From: Zygnema cylindricum
Lineage: Eukaryota > Streptophyta > Zygnematophyceae > Zygnematales > Zygnemataceae
Reading direction: 5' to 3'
Length of the DNA: 55,573 nucleotides
Assembly: GCA_037447655.1 (NCBI GenBank)
Contig: JBBHKE010001797.1
Span: 1-55,573 of the forward strand
In this document: piece by piece, positions 20,850 through 31,842 of the stretch
Numbering within the stretch: position 1 is the stretch's first letter
How the letters are laid out: each line of letters starts with the position of its first letter
Program-made: the position numbers and the translations under genes
Notes under the pieces: model-generated
Seen by the model: only the letters and a program-made list of their open reading frames with translations
The model's database searches: none
What the model was told of the DNA's origin: nothing

Positions 20850-21540
20850 TGCGACTGAGTACAGCTTGGCGTTCTAAAATCAGCCATATTCAACACACCT
20901 TAAATTCGGCAGAGTAGCCGACCAAATATTCGATATTCGCAGGATTGCGCCTTTGCTGCTAGGTGTAAGATCTTTCGTCTAGGCAACGCTCTCAAACACT
21001 GGAAGATGGGCAACATTTGGTTCTTTACCAGTCCAAGCGTTTTGAGGAGTGAGGTTCGGTAGGGAAGTGGTTGTACAAAGATTTCATATATTGTTTGTTG
21101 TTGTGACGGATTCTCCCCAAAAGATGGTTGGGAGACGTCAAGGGAGTGGACTCAAGGGCGAGGACAGAGCGAGAGTGCGCTTTCCTCGTTTCAAGCAAGC
21201 CAAACGGTTTTTTTCGGCATGTATGAGCGGTCGTAGTTTCATGAGTGATTCTACGAACGGAGGAAAACGAGGCAAATTCATTGGAAAAGAATTCTCCTCT
21301 GTCGTCCGTCTGTAGAATTTTAATACGAGAAATAGGAAATTTTCAACTTTCGCCTTAAATTGCTAAAATATGGCAAAGGTGTCCGATTTGTGACGAATGA
21401 GGTATAGGTGGTTGTAACAAGTGGCGCCATCGATAAACGTGATGAAGGAGAACCATTGGGTAGGGACAAATATTGGTTAACATGTTTTCGCTCAAGTGTT
21501 GGACCCACATCAATGATGTGATCGAATGTTAGCGACAAAT
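20850..21540 (-). pseudogene. copia B integrase remnant
   Basis: Nucleotide similarity to the integrase of C and D (for example the AACCAAATATTCG / AACCAAATATCCG region and the region around 21110 with TTCTCCCCAAAAGATGG). Frames are short and broken. An 80-base gag segment is embedded at 21120-21210. Confidence 0.65.
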
Positions 21541-21559
21541 GGTGGAGGACGATTTTGAT

Positions 21560-22182
21560 GGCATGGAATTGGGTGACGTGATGGCCACATCGACAATAGT
21601 TTGATTATAATGCTGGTTTCATTTCCTCATGGAAATAACGAGCTGTCAAGGTTGGGATTGTCAGTGGAATTGAAGAGGTGTCAAGTGAAGACACGAGAGA
21701 CGAAGTAATCCTCCCAGAATCGTCGAAATAATATCATCGTCAAAATTGGAGAATTGATATTCTCGAGTTGTCCAGCCAGCGACTTGAGATGTTGGACGTA
21801 GGTTTGGAAGGAATCAGGAAGCATCTTTTTATAAGTATTGAGCTACCTCTTGAGGAAGAGCTTGTTAGACCAAGACTAATTCTCATATGCAAAGGTCAAT
21901 ATTGACCATGCCTCGTGAGCAAAAGGTGTGTCACGGATATTGTCAATCTGAGAGGACTCAAGGGAGTGGACTCAAGGGCGACGACAGAGCGAGAGTGGGC
22001 TTTCCTCATTTCAAGCAAGCCAAAAGGTTTTTTTCAGCATCTTCTGCAGGTTTAGTTTCACTACCACTAATGATTGACCAAAGTTTCTCACAACGAAAAT
22101 GGTTCTCTATCTGGTATATCCAACCGTTTAAATTCGCTCCATTGAATTTGGCAGTAGTATTGGCGTTGCTAGGCCCATAACC
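21560..22182 (-). pseudogene. copia B gag remnant
   Basis: Sense sequence from the primer-binding site reads IGYGPSNANTTAKFNG and GWIYQIENHFRCEKLWSI before frameshifts. The normal LTR-located ATG is ATA in this copy, so Gag could not start as in the other elements. Confidence 0.7.
22172..22182 (-). promoter_or_regulatory. copia B primer-binding site
   Basis: Sense GGTTATGGGCC directly after the LTR end CCAATA, identical to the site in A and D. Confidence 0.75.
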
Positions 22183-22587
22183 TATTGGAGGTGAAGATAT
22201 GACGATAAATAGAGTGGAAATAAAGGGACAAAAGTGTGTTGATTGAATTGATATAAATGAAAAGACAAAACAAGTTTAAATAGAAAACAGAAAAATATCC
22301 CGAGAGCGACCTCTCGGAAATTAGAGGAACTTTTCTAACTTGAAGGGTCACTTGACCCTTTACCCAAAGATTTATAAACAGATCCTCGACCAGATTCTAA
22401 TCGTACCTAGAATAAAAACATAGATAAAGTACCTAAAATGAAACAGACAGAAAAAAAAAGGACAAAGTGAGATACCGAAATCCTAGATAATAAAACAGGC
22501 TACTTAAAAATTCTAGATTTTGGTATTTTAAGTCACTGCTAGACCTCTAACCAGAATAACCTCTATCAAAGCTTAATTATTACGACA
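22183..22587 (-). repeat. copia B 5' LTR
   Basis: About 405 bp; sense start TGTCGTAATAA at 22587 and end TCCAATA at 22183. It shares blocks with the 3' LTR at 18291-18788 (GTTGATTGAATTGATA, GAGGAACTTT). Its outer flank is CCCTCT repeat. Confidence 0.75.
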
Positions 22588-22753
22588 CCTCTTCCCCTCC
22601 CTCTCCCTCTCCTTTTCTCTCTCCCTTTCCCTCTCCCTTTCCCTTTCCCTCTTCCCCTCCCTCTCCCTCTACCTCTCCCTCTCCTTCTCCCTCTCCGTCT
22701 CCCTTTCCCTCTTCTTCTCCCTTTCCCTCTCTCTCGCCCCTCCCCCCTCCCTC
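22588..22753 (+). repeat. CCCTCT tract between copia B and C
   Basis: A pure pyrimidine tract on the plus strand separating the 5' LTR of B from the 3' LTR of C. Confidence 0.95.
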
Positions 22754-23156
22754 TATTAGATTTGAAGTCATGGCAGCAGAAAATGGAGTGGAAATAAGGA
22801 CAGTCTGAAATATAAGTTTTTGTATTGATTGTTAAATCAGAAAACATAACAGTCTTTAAATAGGAAAGGGGAAGATATCCGAGAGTGACCTCTCGGAAAC
22901 TGATGTAACTTTCCTAACTCGAAGGGTCACTAGACCCTTCACTCAAAGGATCCGATCAATATTTATAAACAGATCTTTGACCGGATTCTAATCTGATCGC
23001 AGAGAGAGACAGATCAAACAGGATAGGACAAACTAGCAGACTGAATATCGAAATCCTAGATACTGAAACCTTCTCAAAATTCTAGATTCCGATATTCTAA
23101 AACAACTCTAGTTTTCCGAACGTAGAATACTTCTATCAAAGCATGATCTTCCAACA
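22754..23156 (-). repeat. copia C 3' LTR
   Basis: 403 bp, sense start TGTTGGAAGATC, end AATCTAATA. It matches the 5' LTR at 27627-28042 over its full length with scattered differences (CCTCTCGG versus CCTCCCGG, for example) and a short internal gap. Confidence 0.9.
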
Positions 23157-23169
23157 CCCCCTCTCTTTG
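23157..23169 (-). promoter_or_regulatory. copia C polypurine tract
   Basis: Sense AAAGAGAGGGGG next to the 3' LTR start TGTTGG. Confidence 0.7.
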
Positions 23170-24700
23170 CTAGAAGTTAAGGCCGGCTAAAGTTCTGTGA
23201 AGGTGAAACTGAGGTCGATGGAGGCCCTTGGTGGAGAAATCTGCCAATTGGAGGGAACTCTGGCAAAATTGGAAGGTAAGTGTGCCAACCGCAATGGCCT
23301 CTCGAGTAAAATGGTACTGAATGTCAATATGTTTGGTCCTTCGGTGATGTACTGGATTGCTCATGAGAGCGAGGGCTCCCTAAGAGTCACAAAAGATTGT
23401 AGTTGGGGAAGGAGGAAACTGAAGGTTTGCAAGAAGGGATCGAAGCCATATGACCTCCTTGGCAGCATGTGTCGCTGCCGTATGTTCCGCCTCGGTGGAG
23501 GATAGAGCAACTGTCGGCAGTTTCTTGGATGCCCAAGAAATTAGAGCTCCTCCGAAAGAGAAGCAGACACCAGAGGTGGAACGGCGGGGGTCCAAGTCTT
23601 CCCCCCAGTCTGCATCACAATGGCCAACAAGAGTGGGAGAGGAGTTGCCAGAGAAGGTGAGGCGAAGCGATTGGGTGCCCTTGAAGTAGCGGAGGACCCT
23701 CTTTGCAACGAGGAGGTGCTCTGGTGATGGATTAGAGACAAACTGACTGAGTTGACCGACAGCAAATGTAATGTCTAGCCTAGTGCCAGTCATTGCATAC
23801 ATGAGAATGCCCACTATAGACCGATATAAATCGTGAATCTCTCCGTGGACAGGTCCACCGGAGTTGCTAACAAGTTTAGTGTTGGTATCTAAAAGGGTAG
23901 CAACAAAGGTGCAGTTAGACATAGAAAATCTGTCCAAATTTTTTGAGATGTATTTTTCCTGGGAGAGGTAGAGGATTTTTGCCGGCCGATCACGGGTGAC
24001 AAGGATTCCAAGACAATACTCTAATTCTCCGAGATTTGTCATTGAAAAGTGAGAATTGAGCATGTGCTTGACTAGGAGAATTTGAGTGAGGGAAGGACTG
24101 GAAAGGAGAAGATCATCTACATAGATGATAATGATGATGAGAGTTTCGTCTTTACCTTTGATGAAAATGCTGAAATCAACAGCCAACTTAAAGATGCCTT
24201 CGCTAAAGAGAACCTCTTCGAGGTGCTGGCTCCAAACACGGGGAGCCTGCTTGATGCTGTATATGGATTTTAGGAGGCGAGGTGCTGGCTCCAAACACGG
24301 GGAGCCTGCTTGAGGCCGTATAAGGATTTTAGGAGGCGACGGACGAGGTGTTTTGTGTCGGGAAAAATGTAGCCCTTAGGCTGGCGAATAAAAATTTCTT
24401 CCTTTAGGGCGCAATAGAGGAAGGCTGATTGCACATCCATCTGATGGACGTGCTAGTCTTGGGAAGCGACAATGGAGAGAAGGATGCAGATGGAGGCAAA
24501 TCTGGTGACGGGGGCGTATGTCTCGGTGAAGTCAAGGCCTTCTTTCTGGAGAAATCCCTTCGCCACAAAGCAAGCCTTAGACCGATCAAGGGAGCCGTCC
24601 GCCTTAATCTTAATACGAAAAACCCATTTGGATCCAATCACTTCCAGGTGCCATTTTGTTGCAGGGAGGCAAATTCGGCATCAGTAGCGGCTTTCCAGGA
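23170..24700 (-). pseudogene. copia C reverse transcriptase / RNase H
   Basis: RT landmarks: GSKWVFRIKIKADGSLDR, FVAKGFLQKEGLDF, TYAPVTRFASI, SLYGLKQAP equivalent, and the YVDD catalytic block (near 24111-24125). RNase H landmarks: CDADWGEDLDPRRSTSG, LSSTEAE and HHRRTKHIDIQYHF. Interruptions include TAG for the usual Trp before HVHQMDVQSAFL (near 24455), a 59-base tandem duplication at 24219-24337, and TAG at a normally Gln position in RNase H (near 23378). Confidence 0.9.
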
Positions 24701-24889
24701 TGCAGCATTGGGACCAACCATGGCGGCTGAGAAGGATAAGGGAACGTCGAAGGTGGCAATGTGGGCGACTCTACGAGAAATGTCAGCTGTCGGTGCTTCA
24801 ATGCGAGCACTTGTCCGTGCTTCAATGCGAGCACTTCTGCGGATAGGAGGTGGCTGGTTTGGGGAGGGGATAGATGGAATTTCTTAGTG

Positions 24890-26060
24890 AGGAGCAATTA
24901 GGAGAATGAGAAAGAGGGACTACGGTTCAGATGGTGTTCTGACAAGAGGAAGTGGGTTAGATAATGGGGATGGTGTTGAGGTTGTGCGATTGAGTAAGGG
25001 CAGAGAAGGAAGTGCGGGCAGAGAGGGTAAAAGAGGAGGTTGGGGGGAAAAGAGAGGAGAAAGGAGGGAAGAGTCTGGGGTTGGAGAAGTAGTTATAGGG
25101 AGAGGAGACGAAGGAGGAGGAAGAGGGTTAGAGGAGATTAGTTTGAGGACAAGTGGTTCTCGTCGAACGTGACGTCACGACTCAAAATGACGCGCCGTTC
25201 GTTATAGAGCTAAATTCGTAAGCTTTGAATTCGGTGGCATAGCCAACCAAATATCCGAATTTGGCACGACTGCTCCACTTGTGCTGAGGCGTAAGATCTT
25301 TCGCCCAAGCTATCCTGCCGAATATTCGTAGATGTGAAACGTCTAGTTTTCGGCCTGATCCAAGCCTCGTGAGGAGTGAGGTTTAGAAGAGCAAGCCTCG
25401 TGAGGAGTGAGGTTTAGAAGAGCAAGCCTCGTGAGGAGTGAGGTTTTGAAGAGCCTGGGTAAGACATAAATTTCGGAGTGAGGTTTAGAAAAGCAAGCCT
25501 CGTGAGGAGTGAGGTTTGGAAGAGCCTGGGTAAGACATAAATTTCGGAGGTAGTTCGCTGGTGTGACAACTTCTCCCCGGAACATAGGTGAAAGGAGTGC
25601 AAAATGTAACATGGAGCGTCCCATGTTAACTACAGTTCGGTTATAACGTTCGGAGACGCCGTTTTGTTGAGGGGTATATGGTGTTGTAGTTTGATGTACA
25701 ATTCCGTGGAGCGAGAGGAAGTAAACGAATTCTTTGGAGGTGAATTCCCCTTCGTTGTCGGTTCGAAGAATTTGATGCGACAGTTCAGTTGATTTTCCAC
25801 TTTCGATTTAAATTGTTGGAATATTGCGAAAGTGTTTGATTTGCGATGTACAAGGTACAGGTGATTGTAACGACTAGCGTTGTCGATAAAAGTGACGAAA
25901 TGCATCGCTCCATTGTGACTTGGGTTGGACATCGGTCCATATAAGTCAGAATGGATTAAAGAAAGTGGACCGTTAAATTGAGTGGTGCTTGAAAAAAAGG
26001 ACGGACGTGGAAATTTTCCTTCGATGCATCCAATACAAAAAGGAATTTTGCGGTTCACGA
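24890..26060 (-). pseudogene. copia C integrase
   Basis: Reads FCIGCIEGKFPRPSFF (the CxxC half of the zinc-binding N-terminal domain), HSDLYGPMSNPSHNGAMHF and VTFIDNASRYNHLYLVHRKS, including the first catalytic Asp of the D,D-35-E core. The downstream part is disturbed by repeated 30- and 60-base duplications (25360-25560). The C-terminal tail is decayed. Confidence 0.85.
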
Positions 26061-26498
26061 GGGAGTCTTAGCCCGTAACAAGGCCTTTCGGTAACTGATG
26101 AAGATTACGACCTGAGAGATGACCGTACCGAAGGTGCCATTTGGAGGAGATGGCAACGTTGGCAGATCTAATGGGAGAAAAAGAGGAAGGAATGTAGATG
26201 TCTCCGAGCTTAATTTATGATCCAACGGTGATTTTTGTTTAATTTAGAAAGGTGACGTGGGTGGAGGAAAATACAGCTGTGGTCCCTTGCTGTAAAGCCG
26301 CGCCGACCGAAAAAATATTTTTTCATAAAGCAGGGACAAAAAAGACATTGGAGAGTTTAATGCTTGTTGGATTTGGAGATTTGCCAGGAGTGTTTGTTTG
26401 GCCAATGTGCGTGGCTGTAAGGGCGGCATTATTTCCAAGAAGTATCGGCATTGGAGGATTAGTGGGGCGATCGAGACGAACCAATCGGAGCGTGAAGA

Positions 26499-26920
26499 TT
26501 AGTGGTGCGAAGCACCAGAATCAACAATCCAGGTGTCGTCACGTATGGTTGGTGATGTAATTGACGTGATAGGGTTAGAAACTGTCGCCAACGCAAATCC
26601 AAAATCGGATTGCGTCAGTGATGTCGAAGGGTTTACATCAACCGTTGGAGGAAGAAGTGAAGTTGGATGACTAGGAGCGTATCCGGGATGATTAGAGATG
26701 GAATGATCCAACGGAGGAGGATTGTCGTAATGGTACGGTTGGGCAAAAAAATCGGTTGGAGGAAATTGGATTGCCGGAACAGTGGCCTCAGCTGAGGAGG
26801 CTTGGCCTTGATATGTTCCATAACCTCCTGCATGACCTCGCCCACCCGTACGGCCTGGTCCTCCTTGACGATCATTCTTCCTTTATGGTGTGATCTGTCG
26901 CTCGACAATAGCGACAATAG
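26499..26920 (-). pseudogene. copia C aspartic protease region and Gag tail
   Basis: Contains DDTWIVDSGASHH (catalytic D-S-G) after a Pro/Asn/Thr-rich linker. A Cys/His knuckle remnant (CHYCRYCRATDHT on the sense strand, near 26885-26930) lies at the junction with gag. The frame is broken just after SGASHH. Confidence 0.8.
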
Positions 26921-26929
26921 TGACAGGTG

Positions 26930-27644
26930 GTGGAAGAGGACTTCGGTAGCCTGGGATTGGTGGAAATCGCTGCCAAAGCAACGACTCGTGTTTGTTGAAA
27001 CGACTGTTTCATTTCTTCATGTACAAATCAGGCCGTTAAAGTTGGAATAGTGAGCGCAGTTGGAGAATTGTCATGGGAGGAAATGAGGGACGAATAGGAG
27101 TTCCGCAGGCCGTCATCCGATATTTTAGCATTAATGCTTTTGAGTTGTCCAGCAAGAGATTTCAGATGCTGAACATAGGTCTGAATAGAATCAGAGCATT
27201 AATGCTTTTGAGTTGTCCAGCAAGAGATTTCATTTCAGATGCTGAACATAGGTCTGAATAGAATCGGTAGGAAGCTTTCTGTAAGAGTTGAGCTGCCGCT
27301 TGATGCCGCTTGAGGAATAACTTATTAGACCAGGACTGATTTTCATAAGCAGAGGTCAAGAGTGACCATGCTTCATGAGCGGAAGTGGCGTCACGGATGA
27401 TGTCAATTTGAGATGACTCTAGAGCGAGGACAAGCCTAGAGTGGGCTTCCTCGTTTCGAGCGAGCCATTTGGTTTTTTTGGCAGCATCTGCACGTTCTAT
27501 CTCGCTGCCACAAGTGATTGACCAAAGTTTTTCGCGGCGCAAAAGATGCTCTATCTGATAATTCCATCCGTAGAAATCTGAGCCATTAAATTTGGCAACG
27601 GTATTAGCGTTGCTTGGTCCATAACCTATTAGATTTAAAGTCAT
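26930..27644 (-). pseudogene. copia C gag
   Basis: Starts MTLNLIGYGPSNANTVAKFN, then GWNYQIEHLLRREKLWSI, EAHSRLVLALESSQIDII and SAYENQSWSNKLFLKRH. The ATG (27644-27642) is inside the LTR and the reading frame crosses the primer-binding site. A 65-base tandem duplication (27132-27262) destroys the frame towards the C-terminus. Confidence 0.85.
27616..27626 (-). promoter_or_regulatory. copia C primer-binding site
   Basis: Sense GGTTATGGACC directly follows the LTR end CTAATA. It has one substitution (A for G) against the A, B and D version. Confidence 0.75.
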
Positions 27645-28042
27645 GGCAGCAGAAAATAGAGTGGAAATAAGGACAGTCTGAAATATAAGTTTTTGTATTG
27701 ATTGTTAAATAAAAAAACATAACCAACTTTAAATAGGAAAAGGGAAGATATCCGAGAGTGACCTCCCGGAAAACTGAAGTAACTTTCCTAACTCGAAGGG
27801 TCACTTGACCCTTCACTCAAAGGATCCGGCCAAGATTTATAAACAGATCTTTGACCGGATTCTAATCTGATCGCACCTGAGGTACGCAGAGAAAGACAGA
27901 TCATACATGATAAGACAAACTAGCAGACTGAATATCGAAATCCTAGATACTGAAACCATCTAAAATTCTAGATTCCGATATTCTAAAACAACTCTAGTTT
28001 TCCAAACGTAGAATACTTCTATCAAAGCCCGATCTTCCAACA
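27627..28042 (-). repeat. copia C 5' LTR
   Basis: 416 bp, sense TGTTGGAAGATC to AATCTAATA; partner of 22754-23156. Confidence 0.9.
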
Positions 28043-28128
28043 CCCTCTCCCTCGCCCTCTCCCTCTACCTACCCCTCCCTTCACCCCCTCCCTCTTTTCT
28101 TCCCACTCCCTTTCTCTCTCCCTTTCCC
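28043..28128 (+). repeat. CCCTCT tract between copia C and gag stub D'
   Basis: Pyrimidine tract with variants (CTACCTACCC, TTTTCTTCCC). It ends at CCCTTTCCC directly before gag sequence of D'. Confidence 0.95.
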
Positions 28129-28380
28129 ATGAGCTGAGTGGGCGTCGCGTATGAGGTCAAGTTGGGTAGATTCAAGAGCTAAAACCAAACGAGAGTGAGC
28201 CTCTTCATTCTTGAGAAGCCAGGCAGGTTTGGCAGTAGCATTGAAGGGCTCAGCTTCACTACCGTTAATAATAGACCAGAGTTTTTCGCGACGAAAAAGA
28301 TGCTCAATTTGATATTTCCATCCATAGAAATCCGAGCCGTTAAACTTAGCAACGGTATTAGCATTGAAAGGCCCATAACC
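28129..28380 (-). pseudogene. copia gag stub D' beyond the D 3' LTR
   Basis: Primer-binding site (GGTTATGGGCC at 28370-28380) and the first roughly 80 codons of gag (IGYGPFNANTVAKFNG, FYGWKYQIEHLFRREKLWS, LVLALESTQLDLIRD). It is almost identical to D gag (32890-33140) and cut off at the CCCTCT tract. Located downstream of the D 3' LTR, it makes an LTR-internal-LTR-internal arrangement, as produced by recombination between elements or tandem integration followed by deletion. Confidence 0.85.
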
Positions 28381-28832
28381 TATTGCAGTAGATGACATAG
28401 CAGCAGATAAAGTAGGAAGGAAAAGAAAAGTGAAAAAGACAAAAGAGGGAGCAAAAGACAAAATAGCTTTTGATTAAAAAAGGTTAAAAAGTACAATAGA
28501 TTGAGATTGTAAGTAGAGCAGAGAATGTCACGAGGCTCAAGGTCTACAAACCGTAGGTGACCTGAAAGGTCATCTGACACAAAATGCCCAAAGGGCAAGA
28601 AGATCTCTAGTTAGGCGGTGGATAGCTTAGGATCGGATCTGCCACTGGATGCTAAGCTGAACGCTTTAAGGTAAGCGAAAAGAACAGAAAAGGTCAGACT
28701 GACTAATAACGTAACTAGAATAAGAAAGCTAACTAAATAACGAAAACTGGAATGCTAGTTTTCGTTATTAGATAAAAACAGAAAAAACTAGAAAAAACAA
28801 GACAAGCTTCTAACAAAGGACTTAATCCAACA
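28381..28832 (-). repeat. copia D 3' LTR
   Basis: 452 bp, sense start TGTTGGATTAAG, end CTACTGCAATA. Near-identical to 33141-33628. It contains a GTCAGACTGACTAATAACG block and an inverted AACGAAAACTGG / CTAGTTTTCGTT pair near 28739-28766. It is followed on its 3' side by a primer-binding site and gag stub D'. Confidence 0.92.
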
Positions 28833-28843
28833 CTCCCCCGCTT
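28833..28843 (-). promoter_or_regulatory. copia D polypurine tract
   Basis: Sense AAAGCGGGGGAG directly before the 3' LTR TGTTGG. Confidence 0.75.
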
Positions 28844-28845
28844 TG

Positions 28846-30380
28846 TTAGAAGCGAAGACCAGAAGGGTGTTGATGCTGTTCAAACTGAGGCCGAGGAAGA
28901 GCCTTGGTGAGAAAATCAGCTAGCTCTCGGGCGGTGGAATAGTAGGCGAAGGTAACCTGGCCAGCGGCGATAGCATCACGGGTAAAGTGATACTGGATGT
29001 CAATATGCTTCGTTCGACGGTGATTCACCGGGTTACTCATGAGGGCAAGGGCTCTCTAGGAGTTGCAGAAAATGACAGTGGCAGATGGGCGAGGAGAGTG
29101 GAGGTTGGAGAGAAGACCGTTAAGCCACATAGCCTCCTTGGTGGCATGAGTGGTGGCCATGTACTTCGCTTTGGTAGAGGATAGGGCAACTGTGGGTTGC
29201 TTTTTCGACGCCCAAAAGATAAGAGCTCCATTAAGGCCGAAACAGATCCCGATGGTGGAGCGGCGGGAGTCCAAGTCGTCCCCCCAATCAGCATCGCAGA
29301 AGCCAACCAGATCGGGGGAGGAGGAGCAAGAGAAGGTGAGCTTGAGGGATTTAGTACCTTGGAGGTACCGGAGAACCCTCTTTGCAGCAAGGAGATGGTC
29401 ATCTGTGGGGTTAGAGACAAATTGACTTAGCTGTCCTACAGCTACAGCTATATCCGGGCGAGTGCCTGTCATAGCATACATCAGCCTGCCCACAATGGAT
29501 CGATATAAATCATGAGTAGCTTCGTGGATAGGCCTACCAGAGTTCTTAATGAGTTTTACATTGGGGTCTAAAAGAGTGGAGATAGGATTGCAATCTGACA
29601 TGGAAAAACGGGTGAGAATTTCAGTTATGTATTTTTCTTGGGATAAGTAGAGGGATTTGGAAGGTCGGTCTCGACCAATAAAAATTCCAAGACAGTATTC
29701 TACTTCTCCTAAATCAGTCATTGAAAAGTGAAGATCAAGCATTGTTTTGACTAAATGAATGAGTGGGGGAGAGGGACCGGTGTAAAGAAGATCATCGACA
29801 TAAATGACTAAGATGACAAAGGTGTCAGATTTACCTCGAAAGAAAAGACAGAAATCTCTATCAAGCTTGAGAAATCCCTCTTTGAGGAGAACTGCCTCCA
29901 AGTGTTTGTTCCATACGTGGGGGGCCTGTTTCAGACCATAGAGGGATTTGAGAAGCTGACCGTCAAGGTGTTCTGTACCAGGCGAGATATAGCCCTCATG
30001 CTGGCGGATAAAGTTTTCCTCATCCAATTTGCCAATTTGCTATAAAGAAAGGCAGTTTGAACATCCATATGGTGGATGTGCCAGTCACTAGCGGCAGCAA
30101 GCGACAGAAGGATACAAATTGAGGTGAATTTCGTGATAGGTGCATAGGTTTCATTGAAGTCGACACCTTCCTTTTGCAGAAAACCCTTTGCAACGAAACG
30201 AGCTTTGTAGCGATCCAGGGTTCCATCTGCCTTCGTTTTGACGCGGAAGACCCACTTTGAACCGATGACCTTTCGGCCATGAGGAAGGGAGGTGAGTTCC
30301 CAAGTGCCCATTCTTTTGTAAGGATGCAAACTCCGCATCTGTAGCAGATTTTCCAAGAAAGAGCATCTAGACTGAACATG
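28846..30380 (-). pseudogene. copia D reverse transcriptase / RNase H
   Basis: RT: GSKWVFRVKTKADGTLDRYK, VAKGFLQKEGVDF, HIHHMDVQTAFLY, SLYGLKQAP and YVDDLLYTG (29788-29802). RNase H: CDADWGDDLDSRRSTIG and HRRTKHIDIQYHF, ending LADFLTKALPRPQF. Changes: frameshifts near 30040 and 30330; SSTKAKY in place of SSTEAEY removes the conserved acidic residue of RNase H; an in-frame TAG (near 29053) falls at the codon that is Gln in most copia elements, and C has TAG at the same place. Confidence 0.92.
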
Positions 30381-31842
30381 GCGGTAGAAAATGATTGAGG
30401 GACAGGAATGGCCGCAATGTTGGCAATGTCGGCAGTGCCATGGATTTGGCGAAGGTATTTTTCATAGATGCGTTCACTTCTGCAAATGGCGAGGGGGCAA
30501 GGGGAGCGTCAGTAGAAAGAGCCGCAGGAGAGGTTGGCGGAATGAGATACGGGGAAGCAACGGGATTTATAGGCGAAAGAGAGTAAGGGTCAGAGACCGT
30601 ACGGTGGATTAGTAGAGGAGTGGACAATAAGAGATTGTCGGATGTGGATTCGATTAACGGAAAAGGGGATAGAAATAGAGAGGGGAATATTTGTGAGGGG
30701 GTAGTGGAAAAAGGTAAAGAGATGACCGAGAGAGGGGAAGGTGAAGTGTCGGTTTGGAAAATAGTGGGTGAAAGAGTAGGGGAAGAGGAGGTGGAGGAAG
30801 GGGTGAGTTTGAGGAGGAGTGGAGCTTCGTTGAAAATGACATCACAACCTAAGATAACCCGGCGTTCGTCCGAGAGCCAAATTCGATAGGCTTTGGATTC
30901 TGTCGAGTAACCGACTAGAACGCCGGATGTCGCCCGACTCTGCCGTTTCCTTGCCGGCGTAAGGTTTTTAACCCAAGCGTTGCAGCCGAATAGGAGGTGA
31001 GAGACGTCTGGTTTGATGCTTGTCCAGGCTTCAGAAGGGGTCACACCAGGAAGGGCGGAAGTGGGACAGAGGTTGCGTAGATAATTCGCACTCGTGACAG
31101 ATTCTGCCCAAAATATGGTCGGCAGTTTTGCGAAGTGCAACATGGAACGTGCCATGTTGATGACGGTACGGTTGTACCTCTCCGAAACTCCATTTTGCTG
31201 TGGGGTATTTGGAACCGTTGATTGGTGAATAATTCCGTGAGTAGTGAGAAAATTGGAAAATTTTGTGGAGAAGTATTCCTCGCCGTTGACAGTTTTGAGA
31301 CGTTTAATACGGCAATCAAGGGAGTTTTCAATTAATGACTTGTACTGCTGAAAAATTTGGAAGGTTTCACATTTTCGACGAAGGAGAAAAAGGTGGCAAA
31401 ACCAGGTTGCATCGTCTATGAACGTGACAAAATAGAGTGCTCCACTGTGATTGGGAACTGACATCGGTCCACAAAGGTCAGAGTGGATTAGACCGTTAGA
31501 TTTGGATGTACTAGATGGAAAGGATGGGTGAGTTAATTTTCCTTCGACACATCATGGGCAAAAATCAAGATGTTTGTTTGTGAATGATTCAAGACTAGTA
31601 ACAAGGCCCTTGCTCAATAATTGGAGACTAGAAGAGGACAGGTGACCGTATCGAAGGTGCCATTTCCCAAACGTGTGGGGAGATGACGATGTGGCCATGT
31701 TGGCGAATCCAACAGGTTGGAAGTTAGACATGATGTAGATGGATCCTGATTTTATGCTGAGTCTGAGATTTTTGTGGGGAAAGGAAGGTGACAGTGGTCG
31801 TAGAAAAGACAGCTGTGGCCCCTTGATGAAGTGCGGCGCCAA
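30381..31842 (-). pseudogene. copia D integrase
   Basis: GAG-pre-integrase/zinc region WHLRYGHLS followed by CP-stop-C (a TGA in the CxxC motif near 31553). The catalytic core has HSDLCGPMS, VTFIDDATWFCHLFLLRR and PQQNGVSERYNRTV, with the D,D,E residues in place. A GKx-like C-terminal part (LTPARKRQSRATSGVLVGYS) and a Ser/Pro/Thr-rich tail follow. A frameshift separates it from the protease near 31790. Confidence 0.92.

Larger units (their letters stand above)
18291..22587 (-). mobile_element. Ty1/copia element B, decayed and internally deleted
   Basis: Minus-strand element with two recognisable LTRs (18291-18788 and 22183-22587), polypurine tract, RNase H and reverse transcriptase remnants (18800-20530), integrase remnants (20850-21540) and gag remnants (21560-22182). 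Protease and the centre of gag are missing or unrecognisable. A piece of gag is duplicated inside the integrase region (21120-21210). The LTRs differ in length and sequence more than those of C and D, so B looks oldest. Confidence 0.85.
22754..28042 (-). mobile_element. Ty1/copia element C, near full length, inactive
   Basis: LTRs at 22754-23156 (3') and 27627-28042 (5'), with primer-binding site, gag, protease, integrase, reverse transcriptase and RNase H in Ty1/copia order. The ORFs are interrupted by frameshifts, stops and several short tandem duplications. Both outer flanks are CCCTCT (CCTCCCTC on the left, CCCTCTCCC on the right), compatible with a 5-base CT-rich target duplication, although the repeat makes that unprovable. 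Confidence 0.9.

Noticed and set aside
23378-29060. UAG reassigned to Gln as in some green algae
   Set aside because: The RNase H TAG would fit, but another TAG in C (near 24455) replaces Trp, and TGA and TAA stops also occur as lesions. One shared TAG is not enough.
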